This document shows positions 28,177 to 39,146 of a DNA stretch of 64,000 nt, in pieces. Both the position numbers and the translations under genes were made by a program. The stretch is from Bog-473 sp963745175. GTDB taxonomy: Bacteria > Actinomycetota > Acidimicrobiia > Acidimicrobiales > RAAP-2. Under the pieces are notes generated by a model. The model worked only from the letters and a program-made list of their open reading frames with translations, was not told the origin of the DNA and did no database searches. Every line of letters starts with the position of its first letter. Positions within the stretch are counted from its first letter, which is position 1. The stretch lies in contig CAVUWK010000001.1 in NCBI GenBank assembly GCA_963745175.1, positions 186,001 through 250,000 of the forward strand, written 5' to 3'.

Positions 28177-29082
28177 ATGCCCGAGCCGCCAGCCGTGGTG
28201 CGCGCCAAGGCGCTGGAGGCCGGGGCGGAGGACTGGCTCGCCGGACCTGCCCGCGCTGGTCGGCGGACTCGAGCGGGACTGGGCGATCCGGGTCGGCCGG
28301 GCCTACCCCGACGCCACGGAGGCGCTCGTGGCGGAGGCGGTCACGGAAGGTGGGACGCCGGTCGTCCTGAAATTGCTGGTCCGCGCGACGGCGACACCGC
28401 CGCGCACGAGATCGCCGTCCTGCAGGCAGTGCCGTGGCGAGGGCTGTGTCGCGCTGCTGCGCCACGACATCGCCCGCAGTGCGCTCCTGCTCGAGCAGCT
28501 CGGCGGGTCGCTGCACGACGCAGGGCCTCCCGATGGAGCGGCGCCACGAGATCCTGTGCGCCACCGCGGCAGCGCGTCTGGCGACCCGCCACGCGGACTG
28601 GGCCTGCCGACGGGGGAAGAGAAGGCGCAATGGCTGGCTCGCTGGATCGTGCGAGCGGCTGGGAGGAGCTGGACGCGCCCGTGCTCGGCCGACGCCGTCG
28701 CCCATGCGCTGGCCTGCGCGGACCGCCGGGCTCGGGCGCACGAGCCGGCGCAGGCCGTCCTGGTGCACGGCGACGTGCACGAATGGAACGCGTTGCAAGC
28801 GGGGTCGGGCTACAAGCTGGTGGACCCCGACGGGCTCGAGGCGGAACCCGAGTACGACCTGGGGGTCATCATGCGCGAGGACCCGCTCGAGCTGCTCGAG
28901 GGTGACCCCATGGCGCGGCGCGAAACGGCTGGCCGTGCGCACCGGGCTGGACGCCACGGCCATCTGGGAATGGGGGGTGGTCGAGCGGGTGTCGACCGGC
29001 CTGCTCGGGCGTCGAAGGTGGGCCTGCAGCCGGTGGCGAGCCAGATGCTGGCGGTGGCCGACCGGCTGGCCGCCTGGCCTGA
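28177..29082 (+). CDS. Aminoglycoside/hydroxyurea phosphotransferase-like kinase, frameshifted
   Basis: About 300 residues, related to APH(6)/hydroxyurea kinases, which phosphorylate small hydroxylated antibiotics or metabolites using ATP. The catalytic loop is VLVHGDVHEWNAL (HGDxHxxN). The metal-binding DPDG in KLVDPDGLEAEPEYDLG takes the place of DFG. N-terminal MPEPPAVVRAKALEAGAEDWL is clean, while the middle carries several one-base breaks (near 28245, 28385, 28430, 28525, 28650, 28920, 29015). The end near 29082 is approximate. It follows the transporter by about 55 nt. Genuine resistance function cannot be claimed; many members are housekeeping kinases. Confidence 0.75.
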
Positions 29083-29143
29083 GCTCCCTCGAGTTCGGCA
29101 GCTCCCGTTTGCGCCCCGGCGCGGTCGGGCCAGAGTCAGGCCC

Positions 29144-30303
29144 ATGGACGTCCCGGTCTCCGGCCACTGTGACGCCCGTTTCCGGGCCGGTGCGGGAGGA
29201 GTTCGCCCGCAACTTCGCCGAGCGCGGCGAGGTCGGCGCCGCCGTGTGCGTCGTGGTCGACGGGCACGACCGTGGTCGACCTGGTCGGCGGCTGGGCCGA
29301 CGCGGCGGCGCGGCGCGCCGTGGCGGCACGACACGCTGGTCGACTTCTACTCGGTCGGGCAAGGCGTTCGTGGCGCTGCTGGCGCTGCAGCTCGTCGACG
29401 CCGGGCTGATCGCGCTCGACGACCCGATCGCCCGCGTCTGGCCCGAGTTCGCCGCCGCGGGCAAGGAGGGGGCGACCCTGCGGCACGCGCTGTGCCACCG
29501 GGCCGGGGTGCCGGCCATCCGCGAGCCGCTGACCAACGACGACCTGTGGGACTGGGGCCGGATGACGGCCGCGCTGGCCGCGACGGCGCCGTGGTGGGAG
29601 CCCGGGACGCGCCACGCCTACCACACCAACACCTACGGCCATCTGATCGGCGAGGTGGTGCGCCGGGTGAGCGGCGAGCCGTGCGGGCGCCGCCTGGCCG
29701 CGCTGGCCGGGCCGCTGGGCGCCGACGTGCTCGTCGGTGTCCCGCCCGGGGAGCAGCGCCGCTGCGCCGAGGTGCTCTTCGACGCGCCCGGGTCCGCCCG
29801 ACGCGATCTCGGACGACGCGTACTCGAAGGAGACGCTGCGCTCGAAGGCGACGCCCGCATGGAGATGCTGAGCTACTTCAACCCGCCGGGGTACTCCTCC
29901 ATGGGTGTCGTCAACACGGCGGCGTGGCGCGCCGCCGAGGTGCCGTCGACCAACGGCCACGGGTCGGCGCGCGGCGTGGCGCGCCTGTACGCCGCGCTGC
30001 TCGAGCCCGGCCGCCTGCTCTCGGCCGATCTGCTGGCCGAGGCGACCTCGCCGCAGTCCGAGGGGTACTGCCCGATCCTGCACGAGGAGGTCACCTTCGG
30101 GCTCGGCTTCAAGCCGACGGTGCCCCGGCGTCCGTTCGGTCCCAACCCCGGGAGCTTCGGCCATTTCGGCACCGGAGGAGCGGTCGGGTTCGCCGATCCC
30201 GTCGGCGGCGTCGCGTTCGGTTACGTCATGAACCATGTCATCCCCCGTTGGCAGAGCACGCGCAACCGCGTGGTCGATCGACGCGGTGTACGGGTCGTTC
30301 TGA
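29144..30303 (+). CDS. Serine beta-lactamase-family hydrolase (esterase EstB-like), frameshifted
   Basis: About 385 residues of the class C beta-lactamase/penicillin-binding fold, a family dominated by esterases and peptidases. The nucleophile motif SxxK is in DFYSVGKAF. The second motif Tyr lies in RHAYHTNTYGHLIGEVV, and the third motif HFGTGG replaces KTG. No signal peptide is seen, so it is probably cytoplasmic and more likely an esterase than a true lactamase. Breaks near 29210-29360, 29795-29850 and 30275 are single inserted bases. After correction the protein ends AVYGSF at the TGA at 30301. Confidence 0.78.
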
Positions 30304-30930
30304 GGCTCAACCGCTGTTGACCGTGCGCGCCACGGTCGTCGTGCGGGTCAGATGAATCGTGTGTTTCAAGAAGTCGGCGCATCGATGAATTGACGGCGGT
30401 TGCCGCATAGGGCGCGGGTCGTCGGGTATAGGGACCTGCGTACCGCGACGGCAAGGTACTGCTCACGTGTGCGCAACCCACGCTGCGCGTGATGCGACCG
30501 TCTCGTGGACGGGTACGCGTGCGGCATCACGTGTGACGGCAGAGCCCTTCGTGGCCGAGACGCGGATCGGCCGAGACGCAAGAGACGCCACCGTCGGCCT
30601 GAGGCTGTCCGGACGCGGTGGCCCCCAAGCTCGGCGCGCTCCGGTCGGCCTGGTGGCGGCGGCGGCCGCGGGCTGGGCCGCCGGCCAGCGCGGTGCCGCA
30701 CTCGAGCTGCTGGGCAGAGCCGAGACGACCAACCAGGCTCATCCGACGTACTACTCGAGCGCGTGGGTCGCCCTGGGGAGGATGCTGCTGGAGACGCGGC
30801 GTCTCGGTACCTGCGGAGCCGCCTGAGGGGGACCGCCGTGCGGGCGGAGATCGTCGCCGCGCCAGCCGTGATGCTCTAACGTGCAAAGTGAACGCGCATC
30901 CGGCGACGGATGGCGTACAAGGGGGGTGAC
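30304..30930 (+). pseudogene. Stretch without an intact gene; possible 3' remnant of a secreted glycoside-hydrolase-like gene
   Basis: The only protein-like signal is at about 30640-30826, ending AHPTYYSSAWVALGRMLLETRRLG-TC before a TGA. It resembles the C-terminal end of actinobacterial secreted glycosidase-like proteins, recalled from memory. The reading upstream of it is Arg-rich and lacks family features. The first 150 nt are less GC-rich than neighbours. A truncated gene or heavily erroneous sequence is equally possible. Confidence 0.3.
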
Positions 30931-32039
30931 ATGACGGACGCTGCAATGGTCATGCCGACCAGGCGTGTCGAGATGTGGTTCGCCGGCACGGCGGCGCAGA
31001 ACCGGTGGACGGTCGGCTTCCGCCTCATCTTGGTCATCCCACAGTTCATCGTTCTGGACATCCTCTTCATCGTGTTCTTCGTCGTGCTGGTGATCGGATG
31101 GTTCGCCGCGCTCTTCACGGGGCGGCTCCCCGAATGGGCGCACACCTTCTTGGGCGGTGTGATCCGCTGGTACACCCGTGTGACGGCGTACGTGTTCCTG
31201 CTGACCGACCGCTACCCGCCCTTCTCCTTCGACGACGTGGAGTACCCGGTACGACCGGTCCTGCCCGGCCGAGGCCCGCTGAACCGCGTGTCCGTGTTCT
31301 TCCGCATCATCCTGGCCATCCCGGCGGCCGTCTTCTACCAGATCGTGGAGTACGGGCTGACGGCCCCGTTGCTCTTCTTCATGTGGATCGTCGTCCTGGT
31401 GCGGGGCAGCATGCCGCCGGCGCTCTACGACGCCTACGCGGCGTTCCTGCGCTACCAGGTCCGCTTTCACTCGTGGTTCTCGATGCTGACGTCGGAGTAC
31501 GCGTGGGGCATGCTGGGCGACTTCGTCCCGCCGACCCCACTGCCGCCGACTCCGTTGCCCGCGGATGCGTCACCCGCCCCGACGCCACCCGCCCCGACGT
31601 CACCGGCCCCGCGCCACCGGCCCCGACGTCACCGACCCAGCCGCCGGCCCAGCCGTTCGCCTACCCGACCACAGCGGGCGAGCAGGTGGTCCCGCCTGCC
31701 TCCGATGCTCCTCCGGCGCCACCGCAGTGGCCGCCACCGCAGCCGGCGCCCACGACCGCGCCCCCCGGGGCCATGCCGCCGCCGTCGTCGTGGGAGCGCA
31801 CGTCGACACCGTCCCAGGTGGATCCGCTGCCTCCGTGGGGCACCCTCGTCCTGCAGGGGGCGGCGCGGTCGTGGATGATCTTCGCCATCGTCTGGGGCTC
31901 CATCCTCTTCGTCGGTGGCAACATCGCCCAGAGCGCCGTGAACGGGCACCGGAACACGACATCCGGCCAGGTCAACCCGGTGCCGGGCGACACCCCTGTG
32001 CTCGCACAGGTCATCGGCACGGTGCACGCCGACCATTGA
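30931..32039 (+). CDS. DUF4389 membrane protein, one frameshift
   Basis: About 370 residues. The DUF4389 core has hydrophobic pairs (LILVIPQFIVLDILFIVFFVV and FFRIILAIPAAVFYQIVEY) and WAHTFLGGVIRWYTRVTAYVFLLTDRYPPF. A long Pro/Ala/Thr-rich linker (about 190-300) is followed by a final helix (SWMIFAIVWGSILFVGGNI) and a short outside tail. An AAGGGGGG RBS lies before ATG 30931. The frame shifts once inside the proline-rich linker near 31600-31625. Both frames are Pro-rich there, so the exact site is unclear. Function unknown; the family is widespread in actinobacteria. Confidence 0.82.
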
Positions 32040-32082
32040 GAGCCGGGTCCCCGGGCTCGGGGTGATCGCCGCCGCTGGCGCC

Positions 32083-32833
32083 ATGACCCGCTTCGATGAG
32101 CTCGTGGCCGACGGTGCGGCCGCACCGGTCGAGGGGTGGGACTTCGCCTGGTTCGAAGGGCGCGCCACCGAGGAGCGGCCGCCCTGGGGCTATGCCGATC
32201 TGATGCGTGCGCGCATGGCCCGCGCCGAGGCCGCGCTCGACATCGAGACGGGGGGCGGCGAGGTGCTCGCCACGCTGGCGCGGCCACCCGCGCTCCTGGT
32301 GGCCACCGAAGGGTGGTGGCCCAACGTCGAGGTGGCCCGGACCCGGCTGCGGCCGCTCGGCGCCCGGGTGGTGGCGGTGGCGGACTCGCCCACGCTGCCG
32401 TTCGCCGACGCCTCGTTCGACCTCGTCGTGAGCCGCCATCCCGTCGTCGTGCTGTGGGGCGAGATCGCCCGCGTCCTGCGGCCCGGCGGGACGTACCTGT
32501 CGCAGCAGATCGGCGCGGGGACCAACCGCGAGCTCACCGATTTCATGATGGGGCCCCAGCCGATCAACGTGAGCCGCAGCGCGGCGCACGCCCGCGCCGG
32601 GGCGGAGTCGGTGGGGCTCGAGATCGTCGACCTGCGCGAGGCTGCGCTGCGGGTGGAGTTCTTCGACGTCGGAGCCGTGGTGCACTTCCTGCGCAAGGTG
32701 CACTGGACGGTGCCCGGCTTCACACCTGACGCGTACGCCTGAGGCTGCGTCTCCTGCACGAGCGGATCGAGCGGGAGGGCCGTTCGTCTCCACGGCGCAA
32801 CGGCTCCTCGTCGAGGCGCGGCGCCCGGCCTGA
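32083..32833 (+). CDS. Class I SAM-dependent methyltransferase, two frameshifts at the C-terminus
   Basis: About 249 residues. The binding-site loop is degenerate: LDIETGGGEVLATL stands for the usual DxGxGxG. Next are VVAVADSPTLPFADASFDLVVSRHPVVVLWGEIARVLRPGGTYLSQQIG, with motif IV and post-motif II. The uninterrupted frame stops at 32742 (DAYA). However, RLRLLHERIERE and FVSTAQRLLVEARRPA, the usual C-terminal end, follow in other frames. Two missing C residues, near 32740 and 32795, restore a gene ending at the TGA at 32831. Substrate unknown. Confidence 0.82.
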
Positions 32834-32858
32834 GCTCAGCTCAGCTCAGCTCAGCTCA
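32834..32858. repeat. GCTCA pentanucleotide repeat, five copies, at convergent gene ends
   Basis: Five tandem GCTCA units directly after the methyltransferase TGA and running into the TGA of tldE on the other strand. It is a simple sequence repeat at a convergent 3' junction. It contains overlapping AGCT sites and can fold weakly. Confidence 0.85.
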
Positions 32859-34246
32859 GCTGGCCTGGCTCACCGAGCTCATGTTGTAGTCGGGGATGCG
32901 CAGCGGCGGCATGATCGTCCGGTTGAGGTACTCGCCGAACTCGCGTCCGAGCGAGCGGACGGGCGTGCCGACCTCGGTGGCCCGGGCCAGGAGGTCGACC
33001 GGGCTCTCGTTGAAGCGGAAGTTGTTGGCCGCCCCGACCACCGCGCCGTCCTCAATCACGTAGACGCCGTCCCGCGTCAGCCCCGTCGAGAGGGCCGTGG
33101 CCGGGTCGACCTCTCGGATGTACCAGAGGCAGGTGAGCAGGAGCCCCCGCTCGGTGCGCGCCACCATGTCGTCGACCGAGCCCCCGTCGAGGTCGCGGCA
33201 GCGCAGCACGAGGTTGTCGATGTACGGCGCCATCTCGACACCGGAGCGCGCCGCGCCGGCCCGGTGGTAGCGCAGACGGGCCAGCACGCCCTCGTGCAGC
33301 CAATCGGTGCGCGGAGCTGGGCCAGCCGTTGTCGAAGACGGAGACCTCCGAGCTGCTGGCGCCCGTGGCGACGAACGGCCTGCACTCGATGCCCGCCTCG
33401 TTGGGATCGCTCGAGAGCGTGAAGGGCAGCGGAGTGATCGTCTCACCGACCCGCGTCCCGCCACCCTCCCGGGAGAAGACGGTGCGACCGTCCTCGGCGT
33501 CCTGGCCCCCGAGCGCGCCGAAGGCGAGCGTGGCCATCATGTCGCTCACGGCCGAGGGCGGCATGATCACCTCGTAGCGGCCGGCCTCCAGCGGGATCTG
33601 CCTGGTGGCCCAGTCGAGCCGGCGCCAGATCTCCTGCTCCATCCGCTCGAGCGAGGGCGCGATCGTGGGCTCGGCCACCCAGGCCGAGCCGCTCCCGTCG
33701 GCCGTGCGCCCGACCAGGCTCACCGCGGCCGTCGGTTGCGCGTGGGAGAGGCGCAGGCCGGTCGAGCTGCCGAGGTAGAGGGTCGCCAGGTCCTGCTCGG
33801 CGAAGCCGGCCAGCACCGCGTCGCGTGCCCGGGCCCGCCCGAACGCCCCGGACAGTGCGGACAGCACATCCTCGAGCGCACCGGAGTCGGTCTCCTCCGG
33901 GTCGAGCCCGTAGTCGCGTCCCGGCCGGGCCTGTGGCACCTCGACGAGGGCGAAGGCGTCCGAGGCCGGAGCCGCCGCCCGCGGCGTCGGCCAGGGCCGC
34001 CGCGGCCATCTCGGCCACGCCGTCCGCGCCGACCACCCCGGACCGCCGGGCGGAGCCGACCGACTCGCCCGAGAATGCGATGACGCTGACCGACCGCCCG
34101 CGCTGGACCCCGTTGGTCGTGGTGGTGTTCAGCGCGAAGCGGACGTCGACGTGGCTGCTCTCGTCGACCAGCACGATGCACCCGTCCGCCCCGAGCGCGC
34201 CGGCTGACGCCAGGCCCTGCTCCACCAGCTCCTGGGCCGGGATCAC
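32856..34246 (-). CDS. tldE: TldE/PmbA-family protein, frameshifted
   Basis: About 460 residues, the non-catalytic partner of the TldD/TldE heterodimeric metalloprotease that degrades unfolded or ribosomally made peptides. N-terminal VLVDESSHVDVRFALNTTTTNGVQRGRSV and the C-terminal SDMMATLAFGALGGQDAEDGRT and LTRDGVYVIEDGAVVGAANNFRFNES match the family. As in TldE, no HExxxH is present. Frame breaks lie near 33975 and 33315; the rest is continuous. GTG start 34 nt after the tldD stop, so the two are one operon. Confidence 0.85.
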
Positions 34247-34280
34247 CCGCCCACCCCGCCCGCGCCCTCGCTCCGCATGC

Positions 34281-35774
34281 TCAGCGTCCCGACTCCGCGC
34301 GTGCGTTGAGCACGCGCACGCCGCGCACGAGGACCGACGGGCAGCCGTGCGAGACGGGGGCCACCTGCCCGGGCTGACCCTTGCCGCAGTTGAAGGCCCC
34401 GCCCAGCACCCAGGTGGAGGCGCCGCCCACGGCCTCCATGGCGCCCCAGAAGTCGGTGGTGGTGGCCTGGTACGCCACGTCCTTGAGCTGCCCCGCCAGC
34501 TTTCCCCCCTCGATCCGGTAGAAGCGCTGCCCGGTGAACTGGAAGTTGTAGCGCTGCATGTCGATCGACCAGCTCTTGTCGCCCACGATGTAGATGCCGC
34601 GGTCGACGCCGGCGATCAGGTCCTCGGTGCGCGGGCCGCCGTCCCCGGAGTGCGCCAGCGACACGTTGGCCATGCGCTGGATCGGCACGTGCATCGGCGA
34701 GTCGGCGAAGGCGCACCCGTTCGAGCGAGCGAAGCCCATGGCCGCGGCGATGGAGCGGTCGAGCTGGTAGCCGACCAGCGTCCCGTCGCGCACGAGGTCG
34801 AAGGACTGGGCCTCCACGCCCTCGCCGTCGATGCCCACGGTGGCCAACCCGTGCTCGACGGTGCGGTCACCGGTCACGTGCATGACGGGGGAGCCGTAGG
34901 CCAGCGAGCCCAGCTTGTCGAAGGTGGCGAAGGAGGTTCCCGCGTAGGCCGCTTCGTACCCGACCGCACGATCGAGCTCGGTGGCGTGCCCGATCGACTC
35001 GTGGATCGTGAGCCAGAGGTTCGACGGGTCGACCACGAGGTCGTACGTCCCGGCCTGCACCGACGGCGCGGCCAGCTTCTCGGCGAGCAGTTCGGGCATC
35101 TCGGCGAGCTCGGCGTCCCAGTGCCAGGCACCAGCCGACGTCGGGCCGGTCAGGAACTCCCAGCCACGGCCGACGGGTGGCGCCAGCGTGCGCATGGTCT
35201 CGAAGCCCGCGTCCGACAGCGCCAACGCCTCGAGCTGAGCCTGGAGCCGCACCCGATGCTGGGTGGCCCGCGTCCCGCCGAGGTCGGCGACGTAGCTCTG
35301 CTCGGACACGGCGAGCAGCGAGGCCGACGTGTGCGACACCGTGTCGTGGTCGCCGAGGCGCCTACTCCACTCGGCCAGTAGGGCGACCTTGTCCGACAGC
35401 GGCACGGTCGACGGGTCGATCTCGAACGCGCTCGACCACGTCACCTCACCGTGCGAGGGCTCGGGCGCCAGTTCGACGTGCCCACCGCCCGCCCGGCTCG
35501 TGACCTTGGCCATCTCGAGGGCACGGCGCACCAGGTTGGCCGCCTCCTCCGGCCGCACGTCGACCGTGGCGGCGAAACCCACCGCGCCTTCGGCCACGAC
35601 GCGCACGCCCATGCCGAAGTCGGTGCCGTCGGCCGTCGTCTCGGGTTCCGCATCGTGGAGGCGGACCGTCTGGCTCCGGATGCGCTCCACGCGGAGCTCG
35701 GCCGCCTGGCAGCCCGCGGCGGCATCGAGGGCCGCATCGGCCAGCGCGCTCAGGTCGTCGGCGGCGAGCGGCAT
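34281..35774 (-). CDS. tldD: TldD-family zinc metalloprotease
   Basis: 497 residues in one clean frame. The zinc site HExxxH is in LTIHESIGHATELDRAVGYEAAYAG, and the third ligand is likely Cys in GGAFNCGKGQP. Residues 430-480 (DFWGAMEAVGG and VAPVSHGCPSVLVRGVRVLN) are the usual C-terminus. The ATG at 35774 overlaps the stop of the MocA-type oxidoreductase (TGATG), so translation is coupled. Acts in the cytoplasm with TldE on peptides. No RiPP precursor was seen nearby, which favours a general peptide-degradation role. Confidence 0.92.
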   Translation of the reverse strand: MPLAADDLSALADAALDAAAGCQAAELRVERIRSQTVRLHDAEPETTADGTDFGMGVRVVAEGAVGFAATVDVRPEEAANLVRRALEMAKVTSRAGGGHVELAPEPSHGEVTWSSAFEIDPSTVPLSDKVALLAEWSRRLGDHDTVSHTSASLLAVSEQSYVADLGGTRATQHRVRLQAQLEALALSDAGFETMRTLAPPVGRGWEFLTGPTSAGAWHWDAELAEMPELLAEKLAAPSVQAGTYDLVVDPSNLWLTIHESIGHATELDRAVGYEAAYAGTSFATFDKLGSLAYGSPVMHVTGDRTVEHGLATVGIDGEGVEAQSFDLVRDGTLVGYQLDRSIAAAMGFARSNGCAFADSPMHVPIQRMANVSLAHSGDGGPRTEDLIAGVDRGIYIVGDKSWSIDMQRYNFQFTGQRFYRIEGGKLAGQLKDVAYQATTTDFWGAMEAVGGASTWVLGGAFNCGKGQPGQVAPVSHGCPSVLVRGVRVLNARAESGR

Positions 35775-36764
35775 CAGGGGACGGGGGTGGGTTGGCGCAG
35801 GGGAAGGTCGGCGGAGCTGTAGATGGCGTCGATGAGCTCCATCGTACGGATCGCGTCAGCCGCCGTCGTCGGGAACGACGCTCCCTTCTCGACCGCGGCG
35901 ACGAACGCCTCGAGCTGGAAGTCGTACGACGCCTTCCGGCTGAATCGCTCCTTGCGGGTGCCGAGTGACGTCGTCACCTTCATCCGGTGCCCGTATTGGG
36001 GGCTGAAGGGGTTGAAGACGGAGATCTTCCCGTTGTCGCCCGTGATCTGGGCGTGCATTCGCAGCACCGAGGACGAGAACATGGAGCAGCCGATGTGGGC
36101 GCTCCCGCCGTCGGGGAGCGAGAAGTGGGCGTCCATGGCCCGGTCGACGCCGGGGGAGGAGAGCTTGGCCTCGGCGCCGATGACCCGGGGCCCGGGGGCC
36201 AGCAGGCGCAGGAGGCTGACGGGATAGCAGCCCATGTCCATGGTGGCGCCACCCGCCAGCGCCAACTGGTAGCGGATGTCGCCCTTTCTTCCACAGCGGG
36301 GCGGAGAAGGCGACGTCCACCGCGCTGATGTTGCCCAGCTCACCTGAGCGCACGATCTCCACCAGGCGCTTGCAGAGGGGGTGGTACTGGTAGTGAAAGG
36401 CCTCCATCACCACTAAACCAGGGTTGCCATTGTCCGCCTCGGCCACCGTCCTGGCCTCGTCGGCATTGGCGGTGAACGGCTTCTCGCACAGGACGTGCTT
36501 CCCCGCCTGGAGGGCGGTGATGGTCCAGTGCCCGTGGAGTCCGTTGGGGAGGGGGTTGTAGACGGCGTCGATCTCCGGGTCCTCCACCAGCTCCGCGTAG
36601 CTGCCCAGGACGCGGGGAATCCCCTGCTTGCGGGCGAATTCCGTCGCCCGGCCGCGGTCGCGGGCGGCCACGGCGACGACGACGGCGCAGCCGGTCCGGC
36701 GGGCAGGCTTGATCACGGCGGCGGGGGCGATGCGGGCCGCCCCCAGGACCCCGATCCTCAGCAC
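35774..36764 (-). CDS. Gfo/Idh/MocA-family oxidoreductase, one frameshift
   Basis: About 330 residues. Rossmann N-terminus RIGVLGAARIAPAAVIKPAR, then VYNPLPNGLHGHWTITALQAGKHVLCEKPF, with the EKP motif that places the catalytic Lys. The C-terminal beta-sheet domain has GGATMDMGCYPVSLLRLLAP, with the catalytic-region DxGCY. NAD(P)-dependent oxidation or reduction of a sugar or polyol is expected; substrate unknown. One extra base near 36290 (AAGAAAGGGCGAC) splits the frame between PLWKKG and DIRYQLA. Heads the operon with tldD and tldE. Confidence 0.88.
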
Positions 36765-36886
36765 GCGGCGGTCATCGGGTGTTGCGGGCCCGGTGTGCGC
36801 GGGGGCAGTGATGTGTGACCCCGCCGGACGTTCCCGGGATATGGGACGGAGAGGTGGTCACCGGGGACGGTGGGGCCAGACGCTGC

Positions 36887-39146
36887 ATGAGCACGGACGC
36901 TAACGCACCAACGGCCCGGCCGACGCTGGGCCACATCCGGGGCCTCGACGGCATCCGGGCCCTGTCGGTGCTGGCCATCATCGCCTTTCACACGGGCCTC
37001 AATTCGGTGCCAGGCGGCTACTACGGGGTGGACTCCTTCTTCGTCCTCTCGGGCTTCCTGATCACGTCGCTGCTGGTCCGGGAATGGAGCGGGACGGGGA
37101 CGGTCAAGCTGCGGCGCTTCTGGGCCGCCCGCGCCCGGCGCCTCTTGCCGGCGCTGTTCCTCCTTGTCGCCGTGATCGGCATCGTCCTGGCGGTGGTCCC
37201 CCGCGTCCTGGCCACGCCGCACGTGCTCGGTGACGCCCTGGCGACGATCTTCTACGTCTCGAACTGGTACTCCATCCACGGGGGCGTGACCTACTTCTCG
37301 CTGTCCAGCCAGCCGTCGCCCCTCCTGCACACCTGGTCGCTGGCGATCGAGGAGCAGTTCTACCTGGTGTGGCCGCTGGTGGTGCTGGCCGTGCTCAAGC
37401 TCGGGCCACGCGCGCCGGTCCCGGCACGCCGTCCGCCGCGGCGTCGAGGTCCTCGGGGGTGGGCGCCTGCTCCTGGTGGGCCCGCCCCGGGCGCAGGACG
37501 ACCCGGCCTGGACGCGGCGCCGGCGCCTCCACGTGCTCTTCGCCGTGGCCTGCCTCGGGTCGCTCGCCTCGGCGATCCTGATGGTGTGCATGGCGCCCAA
37601 CGGCTACACGACCCGGGCCTACTACGGCACGGACACCCGGGCCCAGGCGCTGCTCGTCGGGGCAGCCATCGCCATCGGGCTCACGCTGTGGCGGGAGGGG
37701 AGCGGCCGACGCTGGTTCACCCGCATGGCATCGGTGCTTGCCCTCGCGGGCGTCGCCGGGACGGCGGCGCTGTGGGCCACGACGTCGGAGACGTCCACGT
37801 TCGCCTTCAGCGGCGGGTTCCTGGTGGCGAGCCTCGCGGCCGGCGCCGTCGTCCTCGGGTGCGCGGTGGCGCCCCGGTCGCTCGTCGTCCGCCTGCTCGA
37901 ACTGCCGCCGCTGCCGCAGTGGGGCCGCATCTCCTACGGCGTCTACCTCTGGTACTGGCCCGTGCTCCTGGTCATGACCGGGCAGCGTCTGCACTGGGGC
38001 GTCTACCCGCTCTTCCTGGCCCGGGTCGGCATCACGGTGGCCATCGCCGCCCTCAGCTACGACCTCGTCGAGATGCCGATCCGCCGGGGCGCACTGCGGC
38101 ACTGGCGCTCGTGGGTGGCGGCGCCGATCGGCGCGGCCGCCGCCATCAGCGCGGTGTTCATCAGCACGCTGGTGCCGGTGGGTGCCGTCGGACTGCAGGG
38201 TTCGCAGCTCGCGGTCAGCCTCCCGGCGTCCTCCACGACGTCGACGACCGCGGCACCTCTCCCGGGGACGCCGACGATGGCCGACCCACCCACGACCACC
38301 ACCACCGTGCCCTCGTACCTCTCGCCTGCGCCACCGGCGACGACGTCGTCGAAGCCCGTCAAGGTCCTGCTCGTCGGCGACTCCATCGCCGGGTCGCTGG
38401 GCGTCGGACTGGCCGACGAGGCGCGGCCGTACAACGTCCAGATCGCCAACGAGGGGACGCCCGGCTGCTCGTTGTCGATGCAGACGCAGATCCGGGTCCT
38501 CTTCTACACGGTGCCCCCCAACCCGCCGTGCGACGTCAACAAGAACCCCGACTCGCTGCTCGAGAGCTGGCGCAAGTGGGTCGACGCCTACAACCCCGAC
38601 GTGGTCGTGTACGTCGCCCGCGGGGAGACGTTCGATCAGGAGATGGGCGGGCAGTGGCAGAACCTCGGCCAGCCCGCCTTCGACAGCTACCTGGCCAGCC
38701 GCTACCGCCAGGCGGTCGACGTCCTCGGCTCGCGGGGAGCGAGCGTCGTGTTGGCGACGAGCCCGTACTACGACAGCGGCGACTCGCCCGCGGGCACGCC
38801 GTGGCCCGAGGACGATCCGGCGCGGGTGGCGCTCGACAACCAGACGATGCGGGAGGTGGCCACCGGCACGCCCGTCGGGGTGGACGGGAGCAGGGTGTAC
38901 GTCTTCGACCTCAATGCCGTCGTCTCGCCCGATCACGGGTTCTCGCCGACCGTCAACCAGATCAATGTCCGCTGCACGGACGGTGTGCACTTCACGCGCT
39001 CCGGTGGGATCTTCGTCGGGCAGCGGCTGGCGCCGGAGCTGGCGGCATTGGGCCAGGCCCATGCCACGGCGGCGCCGGGTGGCGAGTGGCCGGGCCCTCT
39101 GCCACCATCGACTCCGTCATGGTTCTCGAACCTGCCCTGCCAGTAG
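36887..39146 (+). CDS. Acyltransferase-3 (OafA/YrhL) with C-terminal SGNH domain, one frameshifted stretch
   Basis: About 750 residues. An N-terminal ten-helix acyltransferase-3 domain carries RGLDGIRALSVLAIIAFH, GGYYGVDSFFVLSGFLIT, RFWAARARRLLPALF and LHTWSLAIEEQFYLVWPL. A Thr/Pro-rich linker leads to an extracytoplasmic SGNH hydrolase domain with VLLVGDSIAGSLG (block I) and DGVHFTRSGG (block V, Asp-His). It would O-acetylate a surface polysaccharide or peptidoglycan, with acetyl passed from membrane to outside domain. Frame is disturbed between about 37400 and 37480. ATG at 36887 is preferred because family similarity starts right after it. Confidence 0.87.

Noticed and set aside
27182..29536. 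784-codon open frame on the minus strand
   Set aside because: Low-complexity shadow of the LivG ATPase and kinase genes; contains no recognisable domain.
18181..30303. Programmed ribosomal frameshifting or a decayed gene cluster
   Set aside because: Too many sites in all genes, no common slippery sequence, and motifs remain intact between breaks; consensus errors explain it better.
28177..30303. Antibiotic resistance pair (aminoglycoside kinase and beta-lactamase)
   Set aside because: The families are dominated by non-resistance enzymes; the hydrolase has no signal peptide and the kinase has an atypical metal motif, so resistance is not supported.
34281..35774. TldD/TldE as part of a RiPP (microcin-like) cluster
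   Set aside because: No precursor-like small ORF or modification enzyme is near; the coupled MocA gene does not point that way.
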